64,000 nucleotides of DNA from an uncultured Acetatifactor sp. (lineage in GTDB: Bacteria > Bacillota > Clostridia > Lachnospirales > Lachnospiraceae): contig CANRLX010000002.1 in NCBI GenBank assembly GCA_947631615.1, positions 62,001-126,000 of the forward strand, read 5' to 3'. The translations under genes and the position numbers were made by a program. Positions 1 to 9,437 of the stretch are shown piece after piece. How positions within the stretch are numbered: the stretch's first letter is position 1; each line of letters starts with the position of its first letter. The notes under the pieces were generated by a model that was not told where the DNA came from, searched no databases, and saw only the letters and a list, made by a program, of their open reading frames with translations.

Positions 1-10
1 ATGAAAACAA

Positions 11-52
11 TAAGCCAGAGCGCCCATTCTCTCGAAGGAACGCTCTGGCTTA
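11..52 (-). terminator. Intrinsic terminator after the cytidylate-kinase-like gene
   Basis: A 12-bp perfect stem (11-22 with 41-52) is followed, in minus-strand reading, by the T-rich run TTGTTTT. It lies 14 bases past the stop of the leftward gene at 66-551, the right position for its terminator. Confidence 0.8.
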
Positions 53-65
53 ACGGCTTAAAAGA

Positions 66-551
66 TTAAATGATTTCTACCCGCTCAAAATACTTAATCA
101 TAATGTCAGCACAATTCTCGATCCCCAGGGTAGAGGTATCCAGAATCATATGATAGTTATTCACATCGCCCCAGACCTTGCCCGTGTGCTCATAGTAGTA
201 CTCCGCGCGCTCCTTGTCATTCTTTTCCAGCATGGCCTTGGAATCCTCGTAAGACAGGGATAATTTCTGCATGATGCGGTGGATGCGGTCCTCCTTGTCG
301 GCGCTGACGTACACGTTGAATACGTTTGCCTGTTTCTTCAGGATCTCAGACGCGCACCGTCCCAGGATAATGCAGGAGTTCTGCGCCAGACCCTTGATGA
401 CCTCCGCCTCGGAGGCATAGTCGCTGTCCTCTAACTCATGCTCTATGTAGGCTTTGTCATACACAGGGATTCCCAGCCTTTCCGACAGCTCGTTCGCGAT
501 TACGCTGGCGCCTGTTCCAAATCTGCGGCTCATGGTGATAACCAGATTCAT
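66..551 (-). CDS. Cytidylate kinase-like family protein (AAA/P-loop)
   Basis: The product is about 161 residues and resembles the Cytidylate_kin2 family, P-loop NMP-kinase-like proteins common in Clostridia whose substrate is mostly unproven. The N-terminus (NLVITMSRRFGTGASVIANEL) has the family layout I-T-[IM]-S-R-x-[FY]-G-[ST]-G, but the usual GK[ST] of a true P-loop is absent, so nucleotide phosphorylation is not assured. A central ILGRCA segment and a charged helical lid follow. Two ATGs (557 and 551) are possible; GGGAGGT sits one base before the first but seven bases before the second, so 551 is preferred. It has its own promoter (585-613) and terminator (11-52), so it is probably monocistronic. 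Soluble; function inferred from family only. Confidence 0.75.
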   Translation of the reverse strand: MNLVITMSRRFGTGASVIANELSERLGIPVYDKAYIEHELEDSDYASEAEVIKGLAQNSCIILGRCASEILKKQANVFNVYVSADKEDRIHRIMQKLSLSYEDSKAMLEKNDKERAEYYYEHTGKVWGDVNNYHMILDTSTLGIENCADIMIKYFERVEII

Positions 552-584
552 GACCATACCTCCCTACCCTTTTTCTTTATCCCT

Positions 585-613
585 ATCATACACCAATGTG
601 GTATCGGTTGCAA
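585..613 (-). promoter_or_regulatory. Sigma-A-type promoter for the cytidylate-kinase-like gene
   Basis: In minus-strand reading TTGCAA (608-613) is separated by 17 bases from TATGAT (585-590). It stands about 30 bases before the ribosome-binding site of the gene ending at 66, inside an otherwise empty 78-base gap. Confidence 0.65.
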
Positions 614-629
614 CGAAAAATATTTTCCA

Positions 630-3600
630 CTATTTCTTAACCGGTTTTTTGCGTTTTTTAAACTTTCGATACCCTATCAAGAGCAGGACTGCCGCCGCCA
701 CAACTGCTGCCGCCGCTGCGATCCACAGAGGAGAGAGCCCTTTCTTTGCGATACAGAAGTACGCTTCCTCGCCGCTCATATCCACCTGCAGGTACTGGCC
801 TCTCTGCCTGGCCTCCAGCTTCGACCACACGCCGTTCTGATATCCCCAGACCTCCGCGTCCTCATAGGGATTTAAAATTCTCACCGCAAAGGTATCCTTG
901 GTGCTCACCTTTCCGTTTTCCAGCGCAAGATGGTACACCACCTGCTCTTTTCCGGCGGCTTCCGCAGGAGGCTCCATGCCGCCCACGCTGACCTTCAACA
1001 CCGTATCCTCTGTGAATACCTGTTCCACCAGGGCGAGGGGCCTGTCATACTCGCCCGCTGCATCCTCCGCATATCTCTCGTCGCTCTCGACCACGGTCAC
1101 ATTGTCCTTGTACTCGCCCTCTATCACCAGGTTCCCCTTCATCACCTCGTCGGAATAATCCGGCCACACGCCGTAACAGCCTTCCCGCGCGGGAATCAAC
1201 GGGTACTGCAGATTGGCCAGGCTCTCTCCGTAGGCTACCTCCTCCGTTCCAAGGATGGAATCCTCCAGCCGGTATATCACCCTAAGATGCCGGAATGGAT
1301 TCGGAAGCCCCTCCCTCTGAAGGAGCTGCTCATATGTGACGGGCTCCGCAATGCCCAGGTAGCTGATATCGTCGATGCCGTGAACCTCGTCGCCCACGTA
1401 ATAATTTCTGCAGACCGCCGGTTCCTCCCCGTCGATCTCTCGCATATTGTCGTAGGAGGCAAGCTGTCCCGCTATGGCTCCCTCGCTGCCGCCGGTGGAT
1501 TCCACCGTGACGATCGCACAGCAGTCCTTCAAGGTTTCCGCATAGCCGGCAATGCCGCCGACATTTTTCGCTCCGGCCACGGAGCAGAGCGCGTAGCACC
1601 TTTTTATGACGGTGAGAGATTCCCCGCAGATCCCGCCGACATAACTGCCCTCGGTGCTCTCGACCTCCCCATAGCCTTCCGAGTCTACCACGATGCCGTG
1701 GGCCATATAGCCGACGACTCCTCCTGCACCGTCCTTTTTGGCGGTGATATATCCGTCGTTTACACAGTTTACAATGATACACTTTGTGATGAAATGCCGG
1801 CCGATCTCATAATTTACGCTGCCCGCCGCGTTGTCCTCGGGATCCTCCTCATCTATGGACATGGAACCCGCGATCCCGCCGATATTGATATCCCCCTTGA
1901 CGACTCCGGCGTTCGTACAGCTGTCCGTCCTTCCGGTGGTGATCGAATCGATCTCCTCGTCGGAGACCTCCTCATACATTTCCTCCACGCTGAGCTCCCC
2001 GTAGTCTGACAAGTGATCCACCAGCAGGTTGAACACAATGTTCAGTTGATTGTTTACCGCCTTCAGATCCTCGTTTACCAGATCCGTGTAGGACGACGCG
2101 TTATCGCTTAAGCTCTGCAGACTATTGGAGATCCCCACAAGCTGCACGTGCAGATTTTCTCTGTCCTCGCTGAAATCCTCTCCCAGACCGGTAAAATTCA
2201 AATCCTCCTGGGCGTTGATATAATTTATGACATCCCGCGCGCCGTTGGACGCGTTTTTCAGAGAATCGGACAGATCCTTCAGATGATCGGCAGCCTCATT
2301 CAGACTGTCCTGCGTCTTGGGATCAAAAAGCCCCTCCGCCTTATCCAGCACATCGGAAGCCGCGTTTGACAGATCCGCAGTGCTGCCGGACAGTTGAAGC
2401 ATCTCCTCGATCAGCTTCTCCTGCCCCGCGCGGTCTATCTCATCCCAGGTCTTGAGAGAGCCGTCCGGATTTTCCGTGATCTCGCGGATCGTATCCACCG
2501 CTTGATTGACGCGGTCGGAAGTCTCCTGCAGTCTGTCCATGGACTCCGACAGGGCGCCCTCCCCCTGGGCATCGCTTCCGCTGACGGTGCCGAGGCTTTC
2601 CACCGCCTTTTTCACAGCATCGTTAAACTGTCCCAGAGAATCTCCCGCGGCGGTCACATGATTCAGGATCTCCGGCAGGGAGTCGGAGATATAGTCCATG
2701 CGCTCGCCGAGTATCCGAACCTGGTTTACATTGTGCTCCAAAAAATCCGACATCTGGTCTATCATAGCGTTGCCCGAGTCCAGCGCCTTTTCGCTGTAGG
2801 CTGTGAGCCTGTCAAAATCTACCTTGACAACGTCCTTCTCCGCCTGCATGTCGTCTATCGTCTTGTTGATGAGATCGTGGAGCTTATTGATGGCATTGCG
2901 GAGGGATTCCTTCTCATCCGCCTCCAGATACGGCTCCATCTGCCCGACGATGCCCCCCACATCCTTCCTTCCGTACACAACGCCGGTATTGCTGCAGAAG
3001 GAGACGACTCCCGCCTGTCTGCCGGCAATGCCGCCGATATTATAGCCGGTGTGCTCATACCCGACACCGCCGTAGTTGGTACATCGGGAAACCATACCGC
3101 TTGAGTAGCCGACGATGCCGCCGGTGTCTACGCCGCTGTAGAGCTCCGCGTCGTCCTCGGAGACATTGACGCTGAAAAAGATCCCCACACCGATCTCATC
3201 GTCCTCTTCCACCCACTCGCTGTCGTTGTTGATCCTCGCGTAGTTTTTGCAGGAGGTTATCACGCCGTAATTGGCGCCCGCGATGCCTCCCGTCATATAA
3301 TAGCCGTTGATGCGCCCCTTCACGTAGCAGCCGTTGATGACGCCGGTATTTTCATTGATGCCCGCAATGCCGCCGACCTTGTTCCTGCCGCTCACGATCC
3401 CCTGAAAGGTACAGTTTCGGATCGTTCCGTAGTTGACGCCGCAGATGCCGCCCAGACAGGTCTCTCCCTCCGTTCCGCTGACGTTTCCCTTAAGGTTTAA
3501 ATTCTTTACGATACCGCCCTCTTCAATGTAGCGAAACAGACCTGCCAGGTATTCGTCGCTGTCATTGTGAAATCCCGTGATGGTGTGCCCCTCCCCGTCA

Positions 3601-3902
3601 AAGGTTCCTGCAAAGACGGGGATCATGGGAAATTCTTCCGCCGAGAGATCGATATCCTCCTTCAGGCAGACCTCCATATTTCGGGACCAGCCGTCAAGAT
3701 AGCAATGCTCTGCAAAGTCCAAAAACTCTTCCGCCGTGCGGATCTCCAGGACCTTTTTCTCGGCCTCCACGGCCTCTTCTGTATCCTCTGCGCTCTCGGC
3801 TGCGGGCTCTGTCTGACCGGCGGCCAAAAGCTCCTGCGCCGGCAGCGCACTGCAAACCAGCGTAAACGCCAGACCAAGGGATAGAAATTTAATCTTCTTC
3901 AT
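630..3902 (-). CDS. GLUG-repeat surface protein with central coiled coil and C-terminal membrane anchor
   Basis: The product has 1090 residues. It begins with a signal peptide (MKKIKFLSLGLAFTLVCSALPAQ) and ends with an alanine-rich membrane helix and a basic tail (SPLWIAAAAAVV...KKRKKPVKK), so it should be anchored with most of its mass outside. Roughly ten GLUG-like repeats (GGIAGxN/GGICGxNYG) form two blocks, residues about 110-325 and 690-850. Between them lies a long helical, heptad-rich segment (about 330-690) recalling the extracellular helices of YhgE/Pip-type proteins. GLUG repeats occur in adhesins and IgA-protease-like surface proteins and form beta-solenoids; no catalytic site is seen. 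Its start overlaps the end of the upstream MMPL gene by 14 bases, so the two are translationally coupled and probably act together. Exact role unknown. Confidence 0.75.
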   Translation of the reverse strand: MKKIKFLSLGLAFTLVCSALPAQELLAAGQTEPAAESAEDTEEAVEAEKKVLEIRTAEEFLDFAEHCYLDGWSRNMEVCLKEDIDLSAEEFPMIPVFAGTFDGEGHTITGFHNDSDEYLAGLFRYIEEGGIVKNLNLKGNVSGTEGETCLGGICGVNYGTIRNCTFQGIVSGRNKVGGIAGINENTGVINGCYVKGRINGYYMTGGIAGANYGVITSCKNYARINNDSEWVEEDDEIGVGIFFSVNVSEDDAELYSGVDTGGIVGYSSGMVSRCTNYGGVGYEHTGYNIGGIAGRQAGVVSFCSNTGVVYGRKDVGGIVGQMEPYLEADEKESLRNAINKLHDLINKTIDDMQAEKDVVKVDFDRLTAYSEKALDSGNAMIDQMSDFLEHNVNQVRILGERMDYISDSLPEILNHVTAAGDSLGQFNDAVKKAVESLGTVSGSDAQGEGALSESMDRLQETSDRVNQAVDTIREITENPDGSLKTWDEIDRAGQEKLIEEMLQLSGSTADLSNAASDVLDKAEGLFDPKTQDSLNEAADHLKDLSDSLKNASNGARDVINYINAQEDLNFTGLGEDFSEDRENLHVQLVGISNSLQSLSDNASSYTDLVNEDLKAVNNQLNIVFNLLVDHLSDYGELSVEEMYEEVSDEEIDSITTGRTDSCTNAGVVKGDINIGGIAGSMSIDEEDPEDNAAGSVNYEIGRHFITKCIIVNCVNDGYITAKKDGAGGVVGYMAHGIVVDSEGYGEVESTEGSYVGGICGESLTVIKRCYALCSVAGAKNVGGIAGYAETLKDCCAIVTVESTGGSEGAIAGQLASYDNMREIDGEEPAVCRNYYVGDEVHGIDDISYLGIAEPVTYEQLLQREGLPNPFRHLRVIYRLEDSILGTEEVAYGESLANLQYPLIPAREGCYGVWPDYSDEVMKGNLVIEGEYKDNVTVVESDERYAEDAAGEYDRPLALVEQVFTEDTVLKVSVGGMEPPAEAAGKEQVVYHLALENGKVSTKDTFAVRILNPYEDAEVWGYQNGVWSKLEARQRGQYLQVDMSGEEAYFCIAKKGLSPLWIAAAAAVVAAAVLLLIGYRKFKKRKKPVKK

Positions 3903-6384
3903 GATTCTCCCCCTTTTCTTTCTGCAGCAGCTCTTCCAGATCGCTGCCGTCGTCCTCTCTCGGTTCCAGCTTGCCCATGTTCACAAACAGGTTTGCCTCG
4001 CCGCGCACAAATCCGTGCATCTCGCCGATAACCGTGCCGTTGATCTGTCCCTGCACGATGCCGTCGATCCGCATCAGTCCTGCGGTCTTCTCTAACTTCA
4101 GAGGAAGCGATACCGCAAAGGAGGTCTTGTCAATGATCTTTTCCCCCAGCAGAAGGATCTGCGGGAGCACAAACATTACGATGATAATGGAAAGGATCGT
4201 GCCGCGCCCGAGACACTGTCCGATACCGCAGATCGCTCCGTCGGAGGACATCCTGCCGATGAAGATGCCGGCCAGCGCCAGCATGGAACCCGAGGTCACG
4301 ATCGTGGGAAACGCAAAATTCATGGTCTCGATGATCGCGTCCCGCTTTGGCATCTTATCCTTCAGCTCCATAAACCTGCCCGAGATCACGATGGCATAGT
4401 CAATATTGGCGCCCATCTGAATGGAGCTTACGATCAGATAGCTCATAAAGAACAGATTTTTCTGCTCCACTGCCGGAAATGAGAAGTTCACCCAGATAGC
4501 CCCCTGAATGATCAGGATCAAAAGCACCGGCATCCCCGCCGAGCGGAAGGTAAACAACAGCACCACTAAAACCGCCAGGATAGACACCACGTTTACCACC
4601 GTGTTATCGGTCTGGAAGGTCTTGTACAGGTCGTACTGGCTGGTGGCCTCGCCCGGGATCAAAATCGTCGCATCCTTATAATATTTGTTGGCGATGACGT
4701 GCATCTCCTCCAGGAACGCAAAGGTCTCGTCCCCCTCCTCCGGCAGATTCAGATACACCAGCATACGGCTGTAATCTTCTCCCTGGAGCTGATCCAGCGC
4801 GATCTGCATCTGCGTGTGGGCATCCTCCAGCGTCTCCATGATCTCATCGTCCAGAGTCACATAGCCCTCCTCCACCTCGTCGTAGAGGAACATGACCATG
4901 TCGATCAGGGGCACGCTGTAGGTGGACAGGCCGTTGACGATTTTCGCATAGTTCTCGTCATTGACCGCGTACGCCATATACAATACCTCCGAGATCTCAT
5001 AGTCCAGCTCCAAAAGCTCCGAGAAATCTCTGGGGGTCAGCTTGTCGGTGAGCGTATAACCGTCCATGGCTTCTATGTTGGAAAGCCCCATGGTGTGATC
5101 GATTTCCTCCCGACTGTCCAGCTCCTTTAGAAGCTCCTTCTCCTTCTCGTAGTTTCCCGCAGGCACCACCAGCGCCACCATGTTGGTGGAGCCGAAGCTC
5201 TCATCGATCATCTCATCGACGATCATCGCGTCACTCTGTACCGGTGTCTCCAGCATGGAATAACCGTACACATAAGGACATTTCGAGGAAACCAGATATG
5301 CCACAACGATCAGGATCAAAAAAAGCGGCGGCATAATATATCTCGTCTTGTATGCGAATTTGCCCACAAACGGTATCTGCGGGACGAAGCTCTTATGGCG
5401 GGTCTTATCCATCGCATTGCCAAACAGCATGATCAGACCCGGCATCAGCAAAAAGACTGCCAGCAGACTCAGCAGGATCGCGCGGATCAGGCAGAGCGCC
5501 ATATCTCTTCCAATTCCAAACTGCATGAACATCATAGCGATCAGTCCGCCGATGGTGGTCAGGGAGCTGGAGGAGATCTCCGGAATCGCCTTGCTCAGCG
5601 CCACGATATCCGCCTCCCTGATGGGGAGCTTCTGATGCTCCTCCTTGTATCGGTTACAAAAGATAACCGCATAGTCGATGGAAAGCGCCAGCTGCAGCAC
5701 GATGGTCACAGAGTTGGAGACAAAGGAGATCGTCCCCATGCAGAAGTTTGTGCCCTTTGTGATCAGCGCAGCCGCGATAAAGGTCAACAGAAGGACCGGA
5801 ACCTCCGCCCACGTCTGGGACGTAAACAATAGCACCGTCACCACCACGATGGCCACCAGGACGCTGATCACCTGCATCTCGCTGGCGATCTGCTCCGCGG
5901 AGGCGTCTCCCATGTCTGTGGACACGTACAGATCGTAATCCGACAGCATTTCCTTCACCTTGTCCAGAGCCTCCAGCGCCCGATTGTCCTTCTCGTCATA
6001 TCCGAAGGTCACGTCATAGAGGGCCGAGAAATTATTGTAGTGATCCGGTGTATTGTCAAAATCCAACAGGATCACTTCATCCATAGCTTCGATCTGCTCC
6101 GATAGTTTCTCAGCCGTGTCGTAAGAAATGTTGGTCACCATCACCTTTGCCGTGCCATATGTAATAAACTGCTCTTCCATACGGTCGAGCCCCTGGCTGG
6201 TCTCCGTCGTGTCAGGAAGGTACGCCGACATAGCGTTTTCCACGCTGACCCAGTTCATGGAGACCAGGGAAAAGATGATCGCGATCCCAAACAACAGAAA
6301 AAACAGATTGCGTCTGTCCACAATAAAGGTGGCAACCTTAACCATAAAATTGCCATCTCCGGTTTTTTTGGCTTCCTCAGCCAT
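3889..6384 (-). CDS. MMPL/RND-superfamily membrane transporter
   Basis: The product is about 831 residues with the typical twofold RND plan: a first membrane helix, an extracellular loop domain (residues about 50-175), a bundle of five helices, then the same again. The duplicated signatures in the fourth helix of each half, SIDYAVIFCNRY and NIDYAIVISGRF, carry the Asp-Tyr pair used for proton coupling in MMPL proteins. Relatives export lipids, glycolipids or peptides with proton motive force; substrate here unknown. A GTG at 6393 is possible, but GAGGTGAGG is placed for the ATG at 6384 (MAEEAKK). The gene has a strong promoter at 6417-6445 and overlaps the GLUG surface-protein gene downstream, suggesting the exporter and surface protein form one unit. 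Confidence 0.88.
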   Translation of the reverse strand: MAEEAKKTGDGNFMVKVATFIVDRRNLFFLLFGIAIIFSLVSMNWVSVENAMSAYLPDTTETSQGLDRMEEQFITYGTAKVMVTNISYDTAEKLSEQIEAMDEVILLDFDNTPDHYNNFSALYDVTFGYDEKDNRALEALDKVKEMLSDYDLYVSTDMGDASAEQIASEMQVISVLVAIVVVTVLLFTSQTWAEVPVLLLTFIAAALITKGTNFCMGTISFVSNSVTIVLQLALSIDYAVIFCNRYKEEHQKLPIREADIVALSKAIPEISSSSLTTIGGLIAMMFMQFGIGRDMALCLIRAILLSLLAVFLLMPGLIMLFGNAMDKTRHKSFVPQIPFVGKFAYKTRYIMPPLFLILIVVAYLVSSKCPYVYGYSMLETPVQSDAMIVDEMIDESFGSTNMVALVVPAGNYEKEKELLKELDSREEIDHTMGLSNIEAMDGYTLTDKLTPRDFSELLELDYEISEVLYMAYAVNDENYAKIVNGLSTYSVPLIDMVMFLYDEVEEGYVTLDDEIMETLEDAHTQMQIALDQLQGEDYSRMLVYLNLPEEGDETFAFLEEMHVIANKYYKDATILIPGEATSQYDLYKTFQTDNTVVNVVSILAVLVVLLFTFRSAGMPVLLILIIQGAIWVNFSFPAVEQKNLFFMSYLIVSSIQMGANIDYAIVISGRFMELKDKMPKRDAIIETMNFAFPTIVTSGSMLALAGIFIGRMSSDGAICGIGQCLGRGTILSIIIVMFVLPQILLLGEKIIDKTSFAVSLPLKLEKTAGLMRIDGIVQGQINGTVIGEMHGFVRGEANLFVNMGKLEPREDDGSDLEELLQKEKGENHEED

Positions 6385-6416
6385 ATCCCTCACCTCTATA
6401 TATTTTTTATTTTCCT

Positions 6417-6445
6417 ATTATACAACTCTTTTTTTCAAATGTCAC
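6417..6445 (-). promoter_or_regulatory. Sigma-A-type promoter for the MMPL-GLUG operon
   Basis: In minus-strand reading GTGACA (6440-6445) is separated by 17 bases from a perfect TATAAT (6417-6422), about 25 bases before the MMPL ribosome-binding site. The region between MMPL and the divergent diguanylate cyclase gene is AT-rich and holds no other gene. Confidence 0.7.
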
Positions 6446-6552
6446 AATTTTGAGAAAAATTTTATATTTTCATTTATCACTCTTTGTAGTAAAATATTTA
6501 TAAAGGAATTGCCTTTTTGTGGCAAGTTTGAGAACAGACAGGGAGCATTGAA

Positions 6553-8319
6553 ATGAAACAGTTTCATATGACTTACGAGGGAGCAGGGTCGTTTTCGGCA
6601 AAATTGGAGGAAATCCGACAGTACTGCGACACCAACCCCGCACACACTGTTGTCTTTAGAATCTATTCCTGCGATATGGATCAAGAGCACATCGCTCAGC
6701 TCTGCAGCCTTTTGGATGAAAAAATGCCTCAGGCATTCTACTTTGGATGCACTTCAAACGCCAATATCCTGGACGGGGCGCTGTCCTTGGCTGAAGTGAT
6801 CGTCACCTGTACCATATTTGAGTATGAGACGACCAGGGCCGCCTTACTGCAATACCCCTTTACAGAGGAAAATTATAAAGCTGCGGTAGACGATCTAAAA
6901 AAACACTGTGAGAGCAATCCCTGGGTAAAGTCCATCGAAATGGCGGCGACCATCATGAATATGTCCATGAGGGGATTCTGCGACGAAATGAGCTCTCTGC
7001 CCAGGGAGATCCAGGTATTCGGCGGCGGCGCCTTCAACCCCAATATGGATGACGATATCGCCTGGGTCTTTTCCAAGGGTAACGGCTTTCTGGAGAGAGG
7101 CATTGTATTCTTACTGCTGGGAGGAGAGGACTTCCACGCCCAGAGCACCTATATCTCCGGCTGGAAGCCTCTGCAGAGAAGGTTTCTCATCACAAAAGCA
7201 GACAAGGAGATCTTGTATGAGCTCGACGGGAAACCGGCCTTTGACGTCTACAAAAGATTCCTGGCCATAGAAAAAAACGATAATTTCTTCTCCAACACCC
7301 TGGAGTTTCCTCTTTTTCTGGAGCACGGCAAACACAATATCCTGCGCTGTCCCCTCTCCGTGAACGAGGACGACTCTCTGGTGATGTCCTCCGATATGGA
7401 GGAAAACGCGTATGTCAAGATCGCGTACGGGGACCCCGAGACGATCTTGAGCAGTATTTGGCAGGACGGGCAGAAAATCAGCGATTTTCATCCGGAGGTC
7501 ATTCAGACCTTTTCCTGCGCTGCCCGCAAAGCGTTCTGGGGCGATGAAAACATCAGCGAAGAGACCGTTATGTTTCGCAATATCGCCCCCACGGACGGAT
7601 TTTACACACATGGGGAATTTATCCGCCTGGACGGCGACATGCTGAATTTCAACGTGACTCTTGTGATAGCCGCTATGCGCGAGGGGGAGATGGTCGAGGC
7701 AAACCAAAAGGCATTTTTTGGCCCCACCTTCCGAAAGAGAAACAAGATCCCCATGATATGGCGCTTTGTATCCTTTATCGAGACGTCCACCGCCGAGCTG
7801 GAGGAAATGAACCGGAAGCTGATTATGGCGGCCACCACGGACGGTCTGACCAGACTTTACAACCGCACGGAAATTGAGCGGAGGATCCGCGAAGCGCTGG
7901 CGGAATCAAAAAGGGATGTTTCCGGCGGCGGGCTTTGCCTGATCATGCTGGATATCGACAATTTCAAAAGGGTAAACGACACCTACGGCCACAGGGAAGG
8001 CGACCTGGTCATCATCGGCCTGTCGGATGTTCTCAAAAAGGCTGCCGAGGATTCCCCCGAGATCTCCGTCGGGAGATGGGGTGGAGAAGAATTTATGATG
8101 CTCCTAAAAGGAAAAAGCTCGGACCGCCTGGAGGAGCTGGCCGAAGAGATCCGAAAGGATTTTATGTCCATCTCCTTCCCAAACGCCGGACATCAGACGG
8201 TCAGCGTGGGCATTACCAGGCTGCAGGACAATGAGACCGTGGACTCTCTCTGCAGCAGGGTAGACAAAGCTCTGTATTCGGCAAAGGAAACCGGAAAGAA
8301 CCGAGTCGTGGCGCTATAG
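6553..8319 (+). CDS. FIST-domain diguanylate cyclase (FIST_N-FIST_C-GGDEF)
   Basis: The 588-residue soluble product has an N-terminal FIST sensory region (residues about 25-390, including FGCTSNANI and FGGGAFN) and a C-terminal GGDEF domain (about 425-588). The cyclase landmarks are present: TTDGLTRLYNR at the domain start, DIDNFKRVNDTYGHREGD for metal and substrate binding, and an active-site GGEEF at residues 510-514. It should make cyclic di-GMP from GTP in response to a small ligand bound by FIST. The inhibitory I-site (RxxD, five residues before GGEEF) is absent (SPEI there), so product feedback by the usual route is not expected. No membrane segment. The start has GGGAG nine bases upstream. 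It is convergent with the tRNA-Arg transcript, with a shared terminator between. Confidence 0.9.
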   Translation: MKQFHMTYEGAGSFSAKLEEIRQYCDTNPAHTVVFRIYSCDMDQEHIAQLCSLLDEKMPQAFYFGCTSNANILDGALSLAEVIVTCTIFEYETTRAALLQYPFTEENYKAAVDDLKKHCESNPWVKSIEMAATIMNMSMRGFCDEMSSLPREIQVFGGGAFNPNMDDDIAWVFSKGNGFLERGIVFLLLGGEDFHAQSTYISGWKPLQRRFLITKADKEILYELDGKPAFDVYKRFLAIEKNDNFFSNTLEFPLFLEHGKHNILRCPLSVNEDDSLVMSSDMEENAYVKIAYGDPETILSSIWQDGQKISDFHPEVIQTFSCAARKAFWGDENISEETVMFRNIAPTDGFYTHGEFIRLDGDMLNFNVTLVIAAMREGEMVEANQKAFFGPTFRKRNKIPMIWRFVSFIETSTAELEEMNRKLIMAATTDGLTRLYNRTEIERRIREALAESKRDVSGGGLCLIMLDIDNFKRVNDTYGHREGDLVIIGLSDVLKKAAEDSPEISVGRWGGEEFMMLLKGKSSDRLEELAEEIRKDFMSISFPNAGHQTVSVGITRLQDNETVDSLCSRVDKALYSAKETGKNRVVAL

Positions 8320-8363
8320 GTTGCGCTGAGGCTTTCACTGCGTGATATAAAAATTTCCCATAC

Positions 8364-8409
8364 AAAGCTCCGCCGATGTCCTGAAACACCAGAACATCGG
8401 CGGAGCTTT
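8364..8409. terminator. Bidirectional intrinsic terminator
   Basis: A perfect 16-bp stem (8364-8379 with 8394-8409) with a 14-base loop lies between the convergent diguanylate cyclase and tRNA-Arg transcripts. It has TTTT on the plus strand and TTTG/later T-runs on the minus strand, so it can stop both. Confidence 0.85.
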
Positions 8410-8412
8410 TCG

Positions 8413-8486
8413 CGTCGCTAAGAGGACTTGAACCTCCGACCTACCGCTTAGGAGGCGGTCGCTCTATCCAACTGAGCTATAGCGAC
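8413..8486 (-). tRNA. tRNA-Arg, anticodon CCU
   Basis: Read on the minus strand, 74 bases fold as a cloverleaf. The acceptor GTCGCTA/TAGCGAC has discriminator G; the D-arm is TAGCTCAGTTGGATAGAGC; the anticodon stem CCGC/GCGG has loop CTCCTAA (anticodon CCT, codon AGG); the T-arm contains GGTTCAAGTCC. The CCA end is not encoded. It lies 21 bases after the DUF3881-like gene on the same strand and may be co-transcribed with serS. It decodes a codon used often in this window. Confidence 0.95.
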
Positions 8487-8507
8487 ATCAAGAACGCGGG
8501 AGACCTC

Positions 8508-9398
8508 TTATGCCATCTCCTCCGGAAAATTGATGTGACCCTGGAGCCAGATGACACCCTTGAAGCGTCGTCCAACCTGTGGTTCACCGAACAAGTCTAT
8601 TATATTGATACAGACGTCAAATGTCAATTCATTACAGCAAATTGTTAAAATATAAATTTTTTCTTCCGTGATCTCATTGGTGACCATGCGCATCCCCACG
8701 ATCTCTCCCAGCACGGAATACTGGTCGCACTCCACGCCGTAGGGCATAAAGTAAGTATCTACCAGACTGAAGATATCCTCCTTCTGGATCTTGCGGGAGA
8801 TGGTGGAGTACATATCCATGTCCTCGAGGGTCAGAGTCTCAATGGCATCCTCGTCTCCCTTTCTCGCCGCCGCCAAAAGGTTCCTCCTGTTTACGGAATC
8901 CCTCTGCACCTTCTGCTTCTGCTCTTCATCCTTCTGAATGGGCAGCATGATGCTGCCGCTCACAGACAGAGCGGACAGTGTGAGCGTAGTACCACGCACC
9001 GGCAGCAGTCCGGCGGACTGCGCCTTCACGTAGGGGATTCGGTTTCTCAGATAAAAGATCAGGGAAATCCCTACCTTTACATCATCGCACACGCCGGCAT
9101 AGGAATCCTTTGCGGCGTGACGTTCCACGGAAACATCCTCATAGCTGGTGATGCCGCTGCCCGTCAGATAGGGATAATAGTAATCGTACACGAATCTGTC
9201 ATCGTCGTCAAACGCGCCGCAGACCGCTATTCCTACACTGTCAGCGAAATTTCTGCAAAACTCTCCCAGCATGACTTCTTCCTGGTTGATCGTATAGCTG
9301 CGCTGATCCGCGTTCATAATGACATCCGTCAGCAGATCTCTCAGCCTTTTTCTGTCCGTAAGAGTGCTAAAACCGATGGCACGCATAAATCTATGCAA
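8508..9398 (-). CDS. DUF3881-like protein of Lachnospiraceae
   Basis: The roughly 296-residue soluble product resembles, by memory of its N-terminus (HRFMRAIGFSTL) and its place after serS, the DUF3881 family of Lachnospiraceae, whose function is unknown. No catalytic motif, signal peptide or membrane helix is visible. The middle (residues about 165-195) is charged and helical (QKDEEQKQKVQRDSVNRR). An upstream TTG at 9419 is possible, but AGAAGGTG is spaced for the TTG at 9398, which gives the family-typical start MHRFMRAIGFS. It begins 39 bases after the serS stop and is followed by tRNA-Arg, so serS, this gene and the tRNA may form one transcript. Family assignment is moderately sure; role unknown. 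Confidence 0.65.
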   Translation of the reverse strand: MHRFMRAIGFSTLTDRKRLRDLLTDVIMNADQRSYTINQEEVMLGEFCRNFADSVGIAVCGAFDDDDRFVYDYYYPYLTGSGITSYEDVSVERHAAKDSYAGVCDDVKVGISLIFYLRNRIPYVKAQSAGLLPVRGTTLTLSALSVSGSIMLPIQKDEEQKQKVQRDSVNRRNLLAAARKGDEDAIETLTLEDMDMYSTISRKIQKEDIFSLVDTYFMPYGVECDQYSVLGEIVGMRMVTNEITEEKIYILTICCNELTFDVCINIIDLFGEPQVGRRFKGVIWLQGHINFPEEMA

Positions 9399-9437
9399 AA
9401 ATTTCACCTTCTTTCCCAATCACTCAAAAACATCCTT

